Shown: piece by piece, positions 45,323 to 54,756 of the stretch
Layout of the letters: each line of letters begins with the position of its first letter
Numbering within the stretch: position 1 is the first letter of the stretch
Assembly: GCA_963772225.1 (NCBI GenBank)
Contig: CAVYWD010000004.1
Location: 186,001 to 250,000 of the forward strand
Source of the DNA: CAVYWD01 sp963772225
Lineage (GTDB): Bacteria > Myxococcota > Myxococcia > Myxococcales > UBA5297
Length of the DNA stretch: 64,000 nt
Direction: 5' to 3'
The notes under the pieces: generated by a model
Told to the model about the DNA's origin: nothing
The model's database searches: none
What the model saw: only the letters and a program-made list of their open reading frames with translations
Program-made: the position numbers and the translations under genes

Positions 45323-47569
45323 ATGAGCGCCCCGCCGAAGCACGCCGAGAGACTGGTGCCCATCGCCGCCTTCGCGCTCGCCCTGACGGTGGCCGTTTGG
45401 GCCCGTTTGTCGCACGCCATGGAGGCGGTGGTCGGCGGCGAAATCGTCCCGGTGGACGGCGACTCGCTCTACCACTTCAAGCGCATCCTCGAGGCAGCGG
45501 CGAGCTTCCCCCGCGTCCCGGCCTTCGACCCTTCGATGAACTGGCCGAAAGGCGCGTTCTGCCCGTGGCCGGCGGGGTTCGACGTCCTGGGCGCGGCGTT
45601 CGCGCTCCTCGGCGGCCAGAGCGAGGCGCGCCGCGCCGCGCTGGCCGCGGTCTTCCCCGTCTTCCTGGGCCTGCTCGCGGTGGCGCTGGCGGCGGACCTG
45701 GCCGGTCGCCTTTCGCCGGAGCCCGCGCTGCGCGGCCCCGCGGCCTTGTCGAGCGCCCTGTTGGCCGCGCTCTCGCCGCTCGCCGTCGGCCCGTCGCGAT
45801 TCGGCTGCACCGACCACCACGTGGCCGAGGCGCTCGCGATGGTCGCGCTCGCCTCCTGGGCGGTTCGCGCCGCGGGCGCCGACGCGGCGCAAGCGAGCGC
45901 CAGCCGCAGGCTGCAATGGGAGGGCTGGGGCGCGCTGCTCGTCGCGCTCACCGTCTGGGTCTTTCCCGGGGGCGCGCTCTACGTCGCGCTGGTCGCCGCG
46001 GTCCTCGCCGCCCGCGCGCTCGCCGAAGAGTCGCCGCGCCTGCTCGGCGGCGGCAGCGCGGCGCTCGCGGGAGGCGCGGCCCTCGCGGCGCTCCTCAACG
46101 CCGGCGCCGTTCGCGCGCACGGCGAGCCGTTCTCGTTCATGCTCCCGTCGTTCCTGCCGGCGGCCCTGTGCGGCCTCGCCGCCGGGGCCCTCGGCATCGC
46201 GCATCTCGCCGCTCGCGCCGCGCAGGGGCCGGCGCGACGCGCCGCGCTGCTCGTCGGGGGCGCCCTCGCGCTCGCCGCCCTTTCCGCGCTCGCCGCGCCG
46301 GAGGCCGCCGCCCAGACGCGCCGGGCTATCGGGGGCTGGCTCTTGCGAGGCGACCCGTGGATCAGCGCCATCGGCGAGTCCCGGTCTCTGTGGCGCTCGG
46401 CGGGTCCGCAGGGCGCTTGGCGCGAGGCGCTGAGCGAGCTCGGCTTAGGTCCGCTGCGGCTCCTCCTGGCGCTCGCCGGAGCCTTCGTGAGCGCGCGCGC
46501 CGCGCGGGGCCGCGGGCTGACCTTCGCGGCCTTCCTCGCCGCGAGCGTCGCTCTGTCGGTCGCGCAGTATCGGTTCGCGCGGGTCGCGGCGCCCCTCTTG
46601 AGCGCCGCCGGTGGCGTGGCGCTCGCCTCGGTCCTCCGACTGCGGCCGCTCGCCCGAGGCAAGCTCTCCACCCTGGCCCGCGCGCTGCCGCCGCTCGGTG
46701 CCGCGCTCCTGTCCCTGAGCGAGCCCGCGGTTCGCGAGGAGCTCCGGGTGCCGCGGCCGGCGCCGGCGTACCCCACGGTCCAGGCCGCCTTCGACCTGCG
46801 GTCCGCGCCCGCGCGCGCCTCGGGCGAGGGCGTCCTCGCCTGGTGGGACCTGGGGCACCACTTCGAGGTCCTGGGCCGGCACCCGGTGCTCGTCAACCCG
46901 TTCGGCCCGTACCTGGACGAGACGAGCTACCAGGCGGCCCGCGGTGCGCTGGCGCTCGACCCGGAGCGCCTCGACAGCCTGATGCGCGAGCGCGACCTGG
47001 GCTACCTGGTGGCGGGGGCCTTCTCCTCCTTCCGCCACGTCCCCGGCCCGGGCGGCCGAGCGGTCTTCGAGGAGAAGGACGGCCGCCGGCGCCTCGACCG
47101 CGAATACCTGCGCGCGGTTCCGACCTCGGCCCTCATTCTGGGCGGCACGGGCATCCCCGCGCTCGGTGTGCCGCACTCGGCGCACTTGTTCCCGCGCTTC
47201 GCGAGCCAGCAGCTCGTGGGCGGCCTCACCGTCGAGCTCCCCGTCCTCTGGGCCTTCGAGCGCGTGCCAGGGGCGAGCCTCCGAGGCCGGGCTGCCGCCG
47301 GGGCTCGCGTGGTCGCCGCGCTGGACTTCAAGGAGAACGGCCGGCCGCACCGATGGACCGCGTGGGCGGACGCCGGCCCCGACGGTGCCTGGGCCATGGT
47401 CGTCCCGTTCCCGAGCGGCTATTCGAGCCCGACCGTGAGCTCCGCGCAACAATGGCGAATCGCCGCCGGCAATGCGGAGCCGACGGAGCTGGAGATCCCC
47501 GAGGCGAGCGTGCGCGAAGGAAAGGTCATCGAGGTCGGCGCCCGGGGCGAGGTCGATTCAAAGCCGTAG
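45323..47569 (+). CDS. STT3/AglB/PglB-type oligosaccharyltransferase
   Basis: 748 residues from ATG 45323. The hydrophobic N-terminal half has about 11-13 membrane helices and the C-terminal ~250 residues are soluble. Key motifs of the family are present: VDGDSLYHFKRIL in the first external loop (metal-binding Asp), FGCTDHHVAEAL (the DHH-type motif of external loop 2), and WWDLGHHFEVLGRHPVLVN, the equivalent of WWDYG that recognises the acceptor sequon, with Leu in place of Tyr. The enzyme should transfer a lipid-linked glycan to Asn side chains of exported proteins. No glycan-synthesis cluster adjoins it. An inverted fragment of a second copy lies at 44096-44345. Confidence 0.88.
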   Translation: MSAPPKHAERLVPIAAFALALTVAVWARLSHAMEAVVGGEIVPVDGDSLYHFKRILEAAASFPRVPAFDPSMNWPKGAFCPWPAGFDVLGAAFALLGGQSEARRAALAAVFPVFLGLLAVALAADLAGRLSPEPALRGPAALSSALLAALSPLAVGPSRFGCTDHHVAEALAMVALASWAVRAAGADAAQASASRRLQWEGWGALLVALTVWVFPGGALYVALVAAVLAARALAEESPRLLGGGSAALAGGAALAALLNAGAVRAHGEPFSFMLPSFLPAALCGLAAGALGIAHLAARAAQGPARRAALLVGGALALAALSALAAPEAAAQTRRAIGGWLLRGDPWISAIGESRSLWRSAGPQGAWREALSELGLGPLRLLLALAGAFVSARAARGRGLTFAAFLAASVALSVAQYRFARVAAPLLSAAGGVALASVLRLRPLARGKLSTLARALPPLGAALLSLSEPAVREELRVPRPAPAYPTVQAAFDLRSAPARASGEGVLAWWDLGHHFEVLGRHPVLVNPFGPYLDETSYQAARGALALDPERLDSLMRERDLGYLVAGAFSSFRHVPGPGGRAVFEEKDGRRRLDREYLRAVPTSALILGGTGIPALGVPHSAHLFPRFASQQLVGGLTVELPVLWAFERVPGASLRGRAAAGARVVAALDFKENGRPHRWTAWADAGPDGAWAMVVPFPSGYSSPTVSSAQQWRIAAGNAEPTELEIPEASVREGKVIEVGARGEVDSKP

Positions 47570-47592
47570 GCGGCCGGCGGGCCGGCGCGGCG

Positions 47593-48999
47593 TCAATATT
47601 CGAAGTGGAACCTGAAGGCCAAGAGCTTGGCCGGCCCGCGGTCGACGTTATAGGCGGGGTGCGCGATGAATTGGCCGTCGACGCTGAACCAGAGGCTTTT
47701 GAAGACCTGGGCCGAATAGAAGGCCTCGAGGATCTGCTCCGTCCCGTGGTTCAGCTGCCCGTCGCCCAGGAAGAATCCCAACCCTCCGGCGGCGAGATAC
47801 GCCTGGTGCGGCCCCGAGACGTCGTTGGCGGCCCAGGCGAAGCCCACGGTGTCGTCGGGTCGGCGCCAGAGGCGGCCTTTCACGGTGGCGCCCAGGTTGA
47901 GCGAGCGGTCGATCTCGGCGAAGGCGTAGGTCTCGGTCCTGCCGTCGTTCCAGCTGAAGCGCGCGAAGAATCCGGCGTCCTCGGCCACGGACTGCTCCAG
48001 CGTAAGGCCGACGGCGAACTTGGACTGGTCCTTGCGAACCTCCGCCATGGAAGGCGTCCCCCCGAAGCGCGCGGCGTAGGCGAGCGCGTCGTCGAAGGTG
48101 CCCATTTTCGCGCGGTTGTGAAACCCGTCGAGCCGGAGCTTGCCGGCGCGGCCGAAGAGGGAATGGGCGTGCTCGACCTCCACGACGTCGCCGTAATGGT
48201 CGATGACGTCGAAATCGAGCGCCAATCCATTCGGTTCTTTGGGCTGCGCGAAGCGCCCCACCCGGAATGCCCAATCGTCTCGGTCATACTCCACGGCCAG
48301 GCCCCAGGTGTATCCGCGCGCGTCGGCGGCGTAGTCGCAGGCGCCATAGGTCATGAATGCCCAATTCATGAAAGACGTGCGCGCGTCGTGGGAATAAGCG
48401 TTCACGTCGAAGACGTCGATGACCGAGAAGAGGCCCGCCGTCAGCACCAGGCGGCGGGCGCTGACCTTCGCCGCGAACTGGTTCTGCGCCGACTCGACCG
48501 CCGTGCTCGGGCCTCCGAGGTCGACGGTTTGGCGCAAAAAGAAGCGCGCGGCATACAGCGACGGCGTCGCTTGACTGCCCCGCTGGTTCTCGCCGTTGGT
48601 CAAACCCCCGAGGCCCTGGAGGTTGGAGAGGCTGATGCTCTGAATGGCCTCCGGATTGAAAAAGAGCTCGGCGCCCGCCCAGGGGCGAAGGCCGAGGTAG
48701 AGCGTGCCGGTCAGCGTGTAGCCGGTCTCGTTGATCGGCAAGAGGCTATGGGGCCCGGTGTAGAGCGCGTCGAACGCGGGCTTGCGCTGCCAAATATAGG
48801 TCGACTGGAAGTTCACCAACCAATTCGACTTGTCGAGGGGCGAAAAGAATGGGCCCCATTTCAAGCCGACCTGCGGCTCCTCGGCGCCCTCGCCCTCGCC
48901 CTCGGCGCGGGCGCCGGCGGGGGCGGCGGCCAGGGCGAGCGCGGCCAAGAAGGAGCCAGCGGTTCTCCAAGGCCAGCTCCGGGTGGAGTGATTCGCCAT
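47593..48999 (-). CDS. OprB-family carbohydrate-selective porin
   Basis: 468 residues from ATG 48999; in-frame upstream sequence to 49131 lacks coding character. The signal peptide is SFLAALALAAAPAGARA. The mature protein has the OprB pattern (PF04966): NFQSTYIWQRKPAFDALYTG, then ETGYTLTGTLYLGLRPWAGA, NEAIQSISLSN-like loop LFFNPEAIQSISLSNLQGLG, RFFLRQTVDLGG, and a terminal aromatic ending FRFHFEY expected for insertion by the BAM complex. It should form a sugar-permeable or cryptic outer-membrane barrel. Converges with the STT3 gene, 23 bases apart. Confidence 0.88.
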   Translation of the reverse strand: MANHSTRSWPWRTAGSFLAALALAAAPAGARAEGEGEGAEEPQVGLKWGPFFSPLDKSNWLVNFQSTYIWQRKPAFDALYTGPHSLLPINETGYTLTGTLYLGLRPWAGAELFFNPEAIQSISLSNLQGLGGLTNGENQRGSQATPSLYAARFFLRQTVDLGGPSTAVESAQNQFAAKVSARRLVLTAGLFSVIDVFDVNAYSHDARTSFMNWAFMTYGACDYAADARGYTWGLAVEYDRDDWAFRVGRFAQPKEPNGLALDFDVIDHYGDVVEVEHAHSLFGRAGKLRLDGFHNRAKMGTFDDALAYAARFGGTPSMAEVRKDQSKFAVGLTLEQSVAEDAGFFARFSWNDGRTETYAFAEIDRSLNLGATVKGRLWRRPDDTVGFAWAANDVSGPHQAYLAAGGLGFFLGDGQLNHGTEQILEAFYSAQVFKSLWFSVDGQFIAHPAYNVDRGPAKLLAFRFHFEY

Positions 49000-49126
49000 C
49001 GCGACCACCGCTGCTCTCCGTTCACCTTCGCACAACGGGCGGAGCCTGCCCGAAGCGAAACCGTGGGGTTGTGGCGAAATTGTGACGAATTGTCCAGCGC
49101 CCCGAGGCAGAGGCGTCCTCTTCCCG

Positions 49127-49172
49127 TTCACCCCCTCCCCGCAAAGCGGGGAGGGGGTTAGGGGGTGAGGAC
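49127..49172 (+). repeat. REP-like palindromic repeat, copy 3
   Basis: CCCCCTCCCCGC-AAA-GCGGGGAGGGGG is a near-perfect hairpin followed by TTAGGGGGTGAGGA. Same orientation as copy 1. It lies downstream of the HAD phosphatase stop and upstream of the porin gene. Confidence 0.78.
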
Positions 49173-49185
49173 GCCGCGCAGCGCC

Positions 49186-49839
49186 TTAAACCAGCTCGCG
49201 CAAGAGCGCCGCCGCGCCCTCGCCGTCGGGCTTATCGAGGACGCGGTCGGCCACCGCCTTCAGCTCGTCCACCGCGTCGGCCACCGCCACGCCGAGCCCG
49301 CACCGCGTGAGGAGCTCGCGGTCGTTCTCGGCGTCGCCCAGCCCCACGGCTTGTGAAAGCTCCAGCCCCAGCAGGCCGAGCGCGTGGGCGACGCCGGTCG
49401 CCTTGGAGACCGCCGCCGGGAGGACCATCAGGGCGTCGCGATTCTGGGAGAGCCGCACGTCGAGCCCCAGCGCGGCCACCGCCGCTTCCACATGAGGGCG
49501 GTGGCGCGCATACGTCGACAGAATCACGGCGCCCCGGACGGCGGGGACGCCTCGGGAGCGGAGCGCCGAGTCGAGAGACTCGGGGACCTTGGGGGCCAGC
49601 GCGAGCGGCGGCGCTCCGGGGCGGGCGAGCACGGCCCCGTTTTCGGCGACCACCGCGTGAAACAGCGCGTCCACCTCCGGCGCGGCGAGGCGGATGTCGT
49701 CGAGCCGGCGCCCCGTGGCGAGCACCAGGCAAAGCCCGGCCTCGCGCGCCTCGCGCAGCGCGGCGGCGACGTCCGCCGAGAGCGCCCCCGTCTCGGTGAG
49801 CGTCCCGTCGTAGTCCGTCACGACAGCGAAGAGGGCCAT
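49186..49839 (-). CDS. HAD-superfamily phosphatase (Cof/SPP-like)
   Basis: 217 residues from ATG 49839, preceded by AAAGGA. Haloacid-dehalogenase motifs: VVTDYDGTLTETG (nucleophile Asp and acid Asp), VLATGRRLDDI (motif II), Lys in AAVSKATGVAHAL (motif III) and VGLGDAENDRELL (motif IV metal Asp pair). The C2-type cap in the middle places it with Cof-type, sucrose- or mannosylglycerate-phosphate phosphatases. Substrate is probably a sugar phosphate. It starts 32 bases after dinB on the same strand, so the two may be co-transcribed. Confidence 0.88.
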   Translation of the reverse strand: MALFAVVTDYDGTLTETGALSADVAAALREAREAGLCLVLATGRRLDDIRLAAPEVDALFHAVVAENGAVLARPGAPPLALAPKVPESLDSALRSRGVPAVRGAVILSTYARHRPHVEAAVAALGLDVRLSQNRDALMVLPAAVSKATGVAHALGLLGLELSQAVGLGDAENDRELLTRCGLGVAVADAVDELKAVADRVLDKPDGEGAAALLRELV

Positions 49840-49870
49840 GCGTATCCTTTCGAATTCGGGCGGGCTGGCG

Positions 49871-51100
49871 TCACTCCCCACGCTTGGGCCAAGGCGCGTC
49901 GAGGCGCGAGGCGCCCGTGCCGCGGCGGAGCTCGTCCTCTTCTTCCGAAGGTGTGTCGCCGACGAGGTCGGCGGTGGTCACCGCTTTGCTGCCGTAGCGC
50001 TCGGCGATGCGGTCGAGCGCCTGGTTGAGCCGCTGCGAGCGGACGGGCCGCGTCTGGAAGAGCGAGAGCTGCCCGGCCTGGCCCACGAGCTCCTGCGCGC
50101 TCACGCCGGTGAGCCGGACGGCCCGGCCCTTGGGCACGCGCGCGAAGAGCGCCATGGCCTCGCGGTAGAGGCGCTGGCCGTCGTCGGTGGGGAGGTCGAG
50201 GGTCGAGCGCCGGGTCAGCGTCTGGAAGTCCGAGAACTTGATCTTGAGCTGCACCACCCGCGCCTTGACCCCGGCGCGCCTCAGGCGCCTGCCCACGCGC
50301 AGCGCCTGGGAATGGACGTGCGAGCGGAGCCGCTCGGGGTCGTCGAGGTCCTCTTCGAAAGTGTCCTCGGCGCCCATGCTCTTCGCCTCGCGGTCGGGGA
50401 CGACCTCGCGCTCGTCGATGCCGCGGCTGAGCTGCCAGAGGTGCTCGGCCCCGGAGCCCAGGCGCTCGGCGAGCCAGCCGGCCTCGCGCGCGGCGACGTC
50501 GCCGATGGTCTTGAGCCCCAGCGCGGCGAGGGCCTCCTCGGTCTTGGGCCCCACGCCCCAGAGTCGGGACACGGGGAGCGGCGCGAGGAAGGCGGCGACG
50601 TCGCCCGTCACCTCGCGCTGGCCGTTGGGCTTGGCGAGGTCGGAGGCGATCTTGGCGGCGAACTTCACCGGGGCGATGCCCGCAGACGAGGGCAGACCCA
50701 CCTCGGCGGCGATGCGCGCGCGCAGCGAGCGGGCGATGTCGGCGGGAGCGCCGAAGAGCGTTTGGGAGCCGGTGACGTCGAGGAAGGCCTCGTCGAGGGA
50801 GAGCGGCTCCACGAGCGGCGTCACGCTCTCGAAGATGGAGAAGACGCGCTCGCTCGCCTCGGCGTAGGCGGCGAAGCGCGGGGCCACGACGGCGGCGTGG
50901 GGCGCGAGCTTCAGGGCGCGGGCCATGGGGATGGCGCTGCGCACGCCGAACGGCCGCACCTCATAGGAGGCGGCCAGCACCACCCCGCGGCGCGGATGCC
51001 CGCCCACGATGACCGGCTTGCCGCGGAGCGCCGGGTCGTCGCGCTGCTCGACGGACGCGTAGAAGGCGTCCATGTCCAGGTGGATGATGGCTCGGGCCAC
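49871..51100 (-). CDS. dinB: DNA polymerase IV (Y-family translesion polymerase)
   Basis: 409 residues. Copies damaged DNA with low fidelity. Palm motifs IHLDMDAFYASVEQ (metal-binding Asp9, steric-gate Phe13) and LSLDEAFLDVTG (Asp103, Glu104) are complete, and ASYEVRPFGVRSAIPMARAL is the finger region. The helix-hairpin-helix thumb has LWGVGPKTEEALAALGLKTI. The little finger holds LRRAGVKARVVQLKIKFSDF. A sliding-clamp-binding motif QLSLF occurs near residue 342, followed by a ~60-residue tail instead of ending the protein. Confidence 0.95.
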   Translation of the reverse strand: MARAIIHLDMDAFYASVEQRDDPALRGKPVIVGGHPRRGVVLAASYEVRPFGVRSAIPMARALKLAPHAAVVAPRFAAYAEASERVFSIFESVTPLVEPLSLDEAFLDVTGSQTLFGAPADIARSLRARIAAEVGLPSSAGIAPVKFAAKIASDLAKPNGQREVTGDVAAFLAPLPVSRLWGVGPKTEEALAALGLKTIGDVAAREAGWLAERLGSGAEHLWQLSRGIDEREVVPDREAKSMGAEDTFEEDLDDPERLRSHVHSQALRVGRRLRRAGVKARVVQLKIKFSDFQTLTRRSTLDLPTDDGQRLYREAMALFARVPKGRAVRLTGVSAQELVGQAGQLSLFQTRPVRSQRLNQALDRIAERYGSKAVTTADLVGDTPSEEEDELRRGTGASRLDAPWPKRGE

Positions 51101-51109
51101 AGGATGAAC

Positions 51110-51814
51110 CTACCGCAGGCGGCGGGCGCGTGCCGGAGGTCTTGCCCAAGCTAAAGCTCGCTCATTTGCCCTGGGCGCACGGCATCCACTCCCTGCGGCA
51201 TTCTCGCTTTCTTTCGTCCACGTCGCGGGCGCAGACAGGGTCGCCAGAAGCTCGCCGAGCTTCTCGATGCTCGGCGGTTTCGCGAGATGGGCGTCGAAGC
51301 CAGCCTCCCTCGCCCTCGCGATGTCCTCGGGTTGGGCATAGTCCGTCAGCGCCACGAGAAACACGCAACCCAGCGCTCGCTCTTTCCGGATCGACCGCGC
51401 GACGTCGAAGCCGTCCATGCCAGGCAGCCCAAGATTCGCAGAGCACCGTGTCGGGCCTGAGGGCGCGGGCTTTCGCCAGGCCTTCGAGCCCGTTGTACGC
51501 CACCTCGGCGACGTGGCCTCCGAGCTCGAGCGTTTCGCGCAGGCTGTCTGCTGCGTCGACGTTGTCCTCGATGACAAGAATGCGGCGCGACCCGGGGCCT
51601 CGCTGCACGGGCCGCGGCGAGAGAGGCTCGGTCGCCGACGCGTCGATGGGAAGGCGAATCGTGAAGGCAGCGCCTTCGCCCAGCCCCGGGCTCGAGCCGC
51701 TCACCGTTCCGCCATGCACCCTCGACCAGGCCCCTCACCAAGGCCAATCCGAGTCCCAGCCCGCCTTTGGAGCGATCCAGCGTCTTCTCTGCTTGCGTGA
51801 AGGGCTGGAAGAAA
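51110..51814 (-). pseudogene. C-terminal fragment of a hybrid histidine kinase
   Basis: Read on the minus strand across three frames: FFQPFTQAEKTLDRSKGGLG and LGLALVRGLVE of the ATPase domain, HGGTVSGSSPGLGEGAAFTI, then a receiver domain ILVIEDNVDAADSLRETLEL and LGLPGMDGFDVARSIRKE, VALTDYAQPEDIARAREAGF, AHLAKPPSIEKL. Dropping one base near 51712 and one at GATTC 51433-51437 restores the frame. The usual phosphoacceptor Asp before LGLPG reads Asn/Cys (LCNLGLPG), so phosphotransfer may be lost. Everything upstream of the ATPase N box is missing. The fragment ends exactly where dispersed repeat copy C begins, so the gene was cut there. Confidence 0.72.
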
Positions 51815-51872
51815 ACCTGAAGTCTGGAGCCTAAGGCAACCCTCTTCGATTCCGGCTCGGCGGGTTGGGAGT
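51815..51872 (-). repeat. Dispersed repeat, partial copy C
   Basis: The reverse complement reads CCGCCGAGCCGGAATCGAAG then AGGGTTGCCTTAGGCTCCAG and ACTTCAGG, matching the first ~55 bases of copies A and B. It abuts the broken hybrid kinase. Confidence 0.7.
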
Positions 51873-51984
51873 AGAATGACCGACGCGGGTGCCGCATTCG
51901 CGGGGCCTGGCGGGCCCGGCCGGCTGGGTCGCTCCTCGAAGTCGGCAATGCCCTGGACTGCGCTTGGCGCTGGGGGTCGTCTCG

Positions 51985-52443
51985 ATGGAGTTCAGCAAGA
52001 TCCTGCTGGCTGAGGACGATATCCGCGACGTCGAGCTCACGCTCGAGGCGTTGCGCGAGCGCCAGCTCGCGAACGACGTCGTGGTGGTGCGCGACGGCGA
52101 GGAGGCGCTCGATTATGTCCACCGCCGAGGCGCCTTCGCGGAGCGCCCCGAGGGCAACCCGGTCGTCGTGCTCGTCGACCTGAAGATGCCCAAAGTGGAC
52201 GGCGTCGAGTTCGCGCGCGTGATGAAGAGCGACGCCCGGACGCGCACCATCCCCATCGTCGTCCTCACCTCGTCGCGCGAATCGCGGGACCTCGAGGAGT
52301 GCTACCGGCTCGGCGTCAACGCCTATGTCGTGAAGCCGGTGCAGTTCCCGGACTTCGTCGAGGCGGTCCGCCAAATCGGAGTCTTCTGGGCCCTCCTGAA
52401 CGAACCGCCTCCGGGCTCCCGGGGCAGGGGACCGGTGAAATGA
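51985..52443 (+). CDS. Single-domain response regulator (Rcp1-like)
   Basis: 152 residues from ATG 51985. A receiver domain alone: acidic pair in ILLAEDDIRDVELTLEAL, phosphoacceptor Asp in VVLVDLKMPKVDGVEF, Thr/Ser in IVVLTSSRESRDL, and Lys in YVVKPVQFPDFV. The short loop HRRGAFAERPEGN before the Asp strand is typical of Rcp1 proteins, which partner with phytochrome-like or hybrid kinases. The stop overlaps the start of the next gene by 4 bases (ATGA), so it is translationally coupled to the hybrid kinase. Confidence 0.92.
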   Translation: MEFSKILLAEDDIRDVELTLEALRERQLANDVVVVRDGEEALDYVHRRGAFAERPEGNPVVVLVDLKMPKVDGVEFARVMKSDARTRTIPIVVLTSSRESRDLEECYRLGVNAYVVKPVQFPDFVEAVRQIGVFWALLNEPPPGSRGRGPVK

Positions 52444-54429
52444 ACGGCCCCACGACTGTGGGCGCGTCGTCGGCCCCGGGCCGCGCGCTGCGAATCCTGC
52501 ACCTGGAAGACGACGCCCGGGACGCGGAGCTCGTCGTGAGCCTGGTCAAGGAGAGCGGGGTTCGCTGCGAGAGCGTGCGCGTGGAGACCCGGGCGGCCTT
52601 CGAGCAGGAGGTCCGCAGCGGCGAGTACGACGTCATCTTCTCGGACTACACCCTGCCCGCCTACGACGCTGGCGACGCCCTGGCGTTCGCGCGGACACCA
52701 CCGCCCCGAGGTCCCGTTCATCTTGGTGTCGGGCACCGTCGGGGAGGACGCGGCCGTCCGCTGCCTGCTCGGCGGCGCAACCGATTACGTGCTGAAGGAC
52801 CGGCTCGCCCACCTCGTGCCGGCCCTCCAGCGCGCGCTGCGCGAGGCGGAGAACTGGCGGGCGCGGAAGCGGGCCGAGGAGGCGATGCAGGCGTCGGAGC
52901 AGCGGTACCGGCGCCTCTTCGAGGCGTCCAAGGACGGCATCCTCCTCCTCGACCCCGGCACCGGCAGCATCCTGGACGCCAACCCGTCGGCCGTGAACCT
53001 CCTGGGCCACCGGCTGAGCGAGCTCCTGGGGAAGACCGCCGTCGAGCTCGGCATCTTCGAGGAAGACTCCGGGGCCGAGGCCGCCTTCCGCGAGGTCGCA
53101 GCGCGGAAGTACGCGCACTTCCCGGACCTGAAGCTCGCCACCGGCGACGGCCTGGCCGTCGACGTCGAGCTCGTCGCGAGCGCGTACGAGGTCAACGGGC
53201 AGCGAGTCGTCCAGCTCAACCTGCGCGACATCACCGAGCGCAGGCGCCTGGAGGACGAGCTGCGGCAGTCGCAGAAGCTGGAGGCCGTGGGGCGGCTCGC
53301 CGGGGGCGTCGCTCACGACTTCAACAACCTCCTGGCGGTCATCAACAGCTACACCGAGCTGGCGCTCGACAGCCTGGTCCCAGAGCACCCGCTCTACGCC
53401 GATTTCGAAGAGGTGAAAAAGGCGGGCCTCCGGGCCGCGAAGCTCACGGGGCAGCTGCTGTCCTTCAGCCGCAAGCAGATCCTACAGCCGGAGATCTGCT
53501 CGTTGAACACCGTGGTGAGCGAGCTGGAGAAGATGCTGCGCCGGGTCATCGGCGAGGACGTAGCGCTGAGCCTGAGGCTGGCGGCCGATCTCGGCAACGT
53601 CCGGGCCGACCCAGGGCAGTTGGAGCAAGTGCTGATGAACCTGGTCCTCAATTCGCGCGACGCGATGGAGAGGGGCGGGACCATCCTCATTTCGACCGCC
53701 AACGCCGACCGGCTCCCCGAGTACGCCAGGAACCGCGCCGGCGCGGGCGCTGGGCCGTACGTTTGCTGCTCCGTCTCGGACACCGGCTGCGGCATGGACG
53801 AGGCCACCCTGGCGCGCATGTTCGAGCCGTTCTTCACCACCAAGAGCGTGGGAAAGGGCACGGGCCTGGGCCTCTCCACGGTGTACGGCATCGTGAAGCA
53901 GAGCGGGGGCCATATCGACGTCGAGAGCCAAGTCGGCAAAGGGACCACCGTCCGCGTCTACTTGCCTCGCCAGGAGGCCGACGTGGCGCAGGCGCCTCAG
54001 CAAGGGCAAGTCGAGGCCCTGCCGCCCCGGGCAACGGAGACCATCCTGCTCGTCGAGGACGAGCCCAGCGTCCGCCGGCTGCTGAAGCGAATTCTCTCGC
54101 CGCTCGGGTTCCAGGTGCTGGCCGCGGAGTCCGGCGCCGAGGCCCTGTTGCTCCACGAGCGCCACCGGGGGCCGATTCACCTCCTCCTCACCGACGTGGT
54201 GCTGCCGGGCATGGACGGCTGCGAGGTAGCGCGGGCCCTGACCGCCGCGCGCCCGGAGGTGAAGGTGCTCTATATGACGGGATATATCGCGGAGGCGGTG
54301 TTCCGCCACGGCCCGATGGATCCCGCAGTGCTCATCCAGAAGCCGTTCACGGTCGCGGACCTCGTGAGGCGCATCCGCGGGTTGCTGGCGTCGAGCGCTC
54401 CCGAAGCGATGTCCGAGACCGCCGTCTGA
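52440..54429 (+). CDS. Hybrid histidine kinase REC-PAS-HisKA-HATPase-REC (apparent frameshift)
   Basis: About 662 residues once one base is dropped near 52693, joining LAFAR to HHRPEVPFILVSGTVGE. Domains in order: receiver (~15-130, with ILHLEDDARDAELVVSLV and VIFSDYTLPAYD), PAS (~160-270, YRRLFEASKDGILLLDPG), HisKA (VGRLAGGVAHDFNNLLAVIN), HATPase (MNLVLNSRDAMERGG, VSDTGCGMDE, FEPFFTTK, GTGLGLSTVYGIVKQSGG), and a C-terminal receiver (ILLVEDEPSVRRLLKRIL, LLTDVVLPGMDG). No membrane helix, so soluble. Coupled to the upstream single-domain regulator, together likely a phosphorelay. Output unknown. Confidence 0.9.
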
Positions 54430-54756
54430 GGTTGGGCGAGCTCGCCTGGGCGGCAGCCGGGCCAGGGCATTCTCGCTGCAACGAAGGCGTGGAGCGGAGC
54501 CGGAATGGCTCGGGCCCGCGGCGGCACGACTGTTGATGCGCATACAAGTCATTGAACAAAACGGTAGTCCATCCGATGAGCAGATCTCGTTCCGGTGTAT
54601 CGTGACCGCCGCTCGGTTGTCGGCGCCGGGTCAGCGCCGACCGCCAGCGAGCACGTTTCGCCTCCTGCGGCGATAGGCCTCAAAACGTGGGGCGAGAATC
54701 GCTCATGATCCGCGGGCTCAGGCGCAATGGCTTCCTCAAGAATGGAGGAAGATCCG
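54430..54756. other. 5' region of the TonB receptor operon
   Basis: 327 bases without a gene. A GC-rich hairpin is formed by GTCGGCGC and GCGCCGAC at about 54619-54641. No cobalamin or other known riboswitch core was recognised and no clear Fur box could be asserted. Confidence 0.4.

Noticed and set aside
54430..54756. Cobalamin riboswitch before the TonB receptor
   Set aside because: A hairpin exists, but no B12-box-like sequence or pseudoknot partner was recognised.
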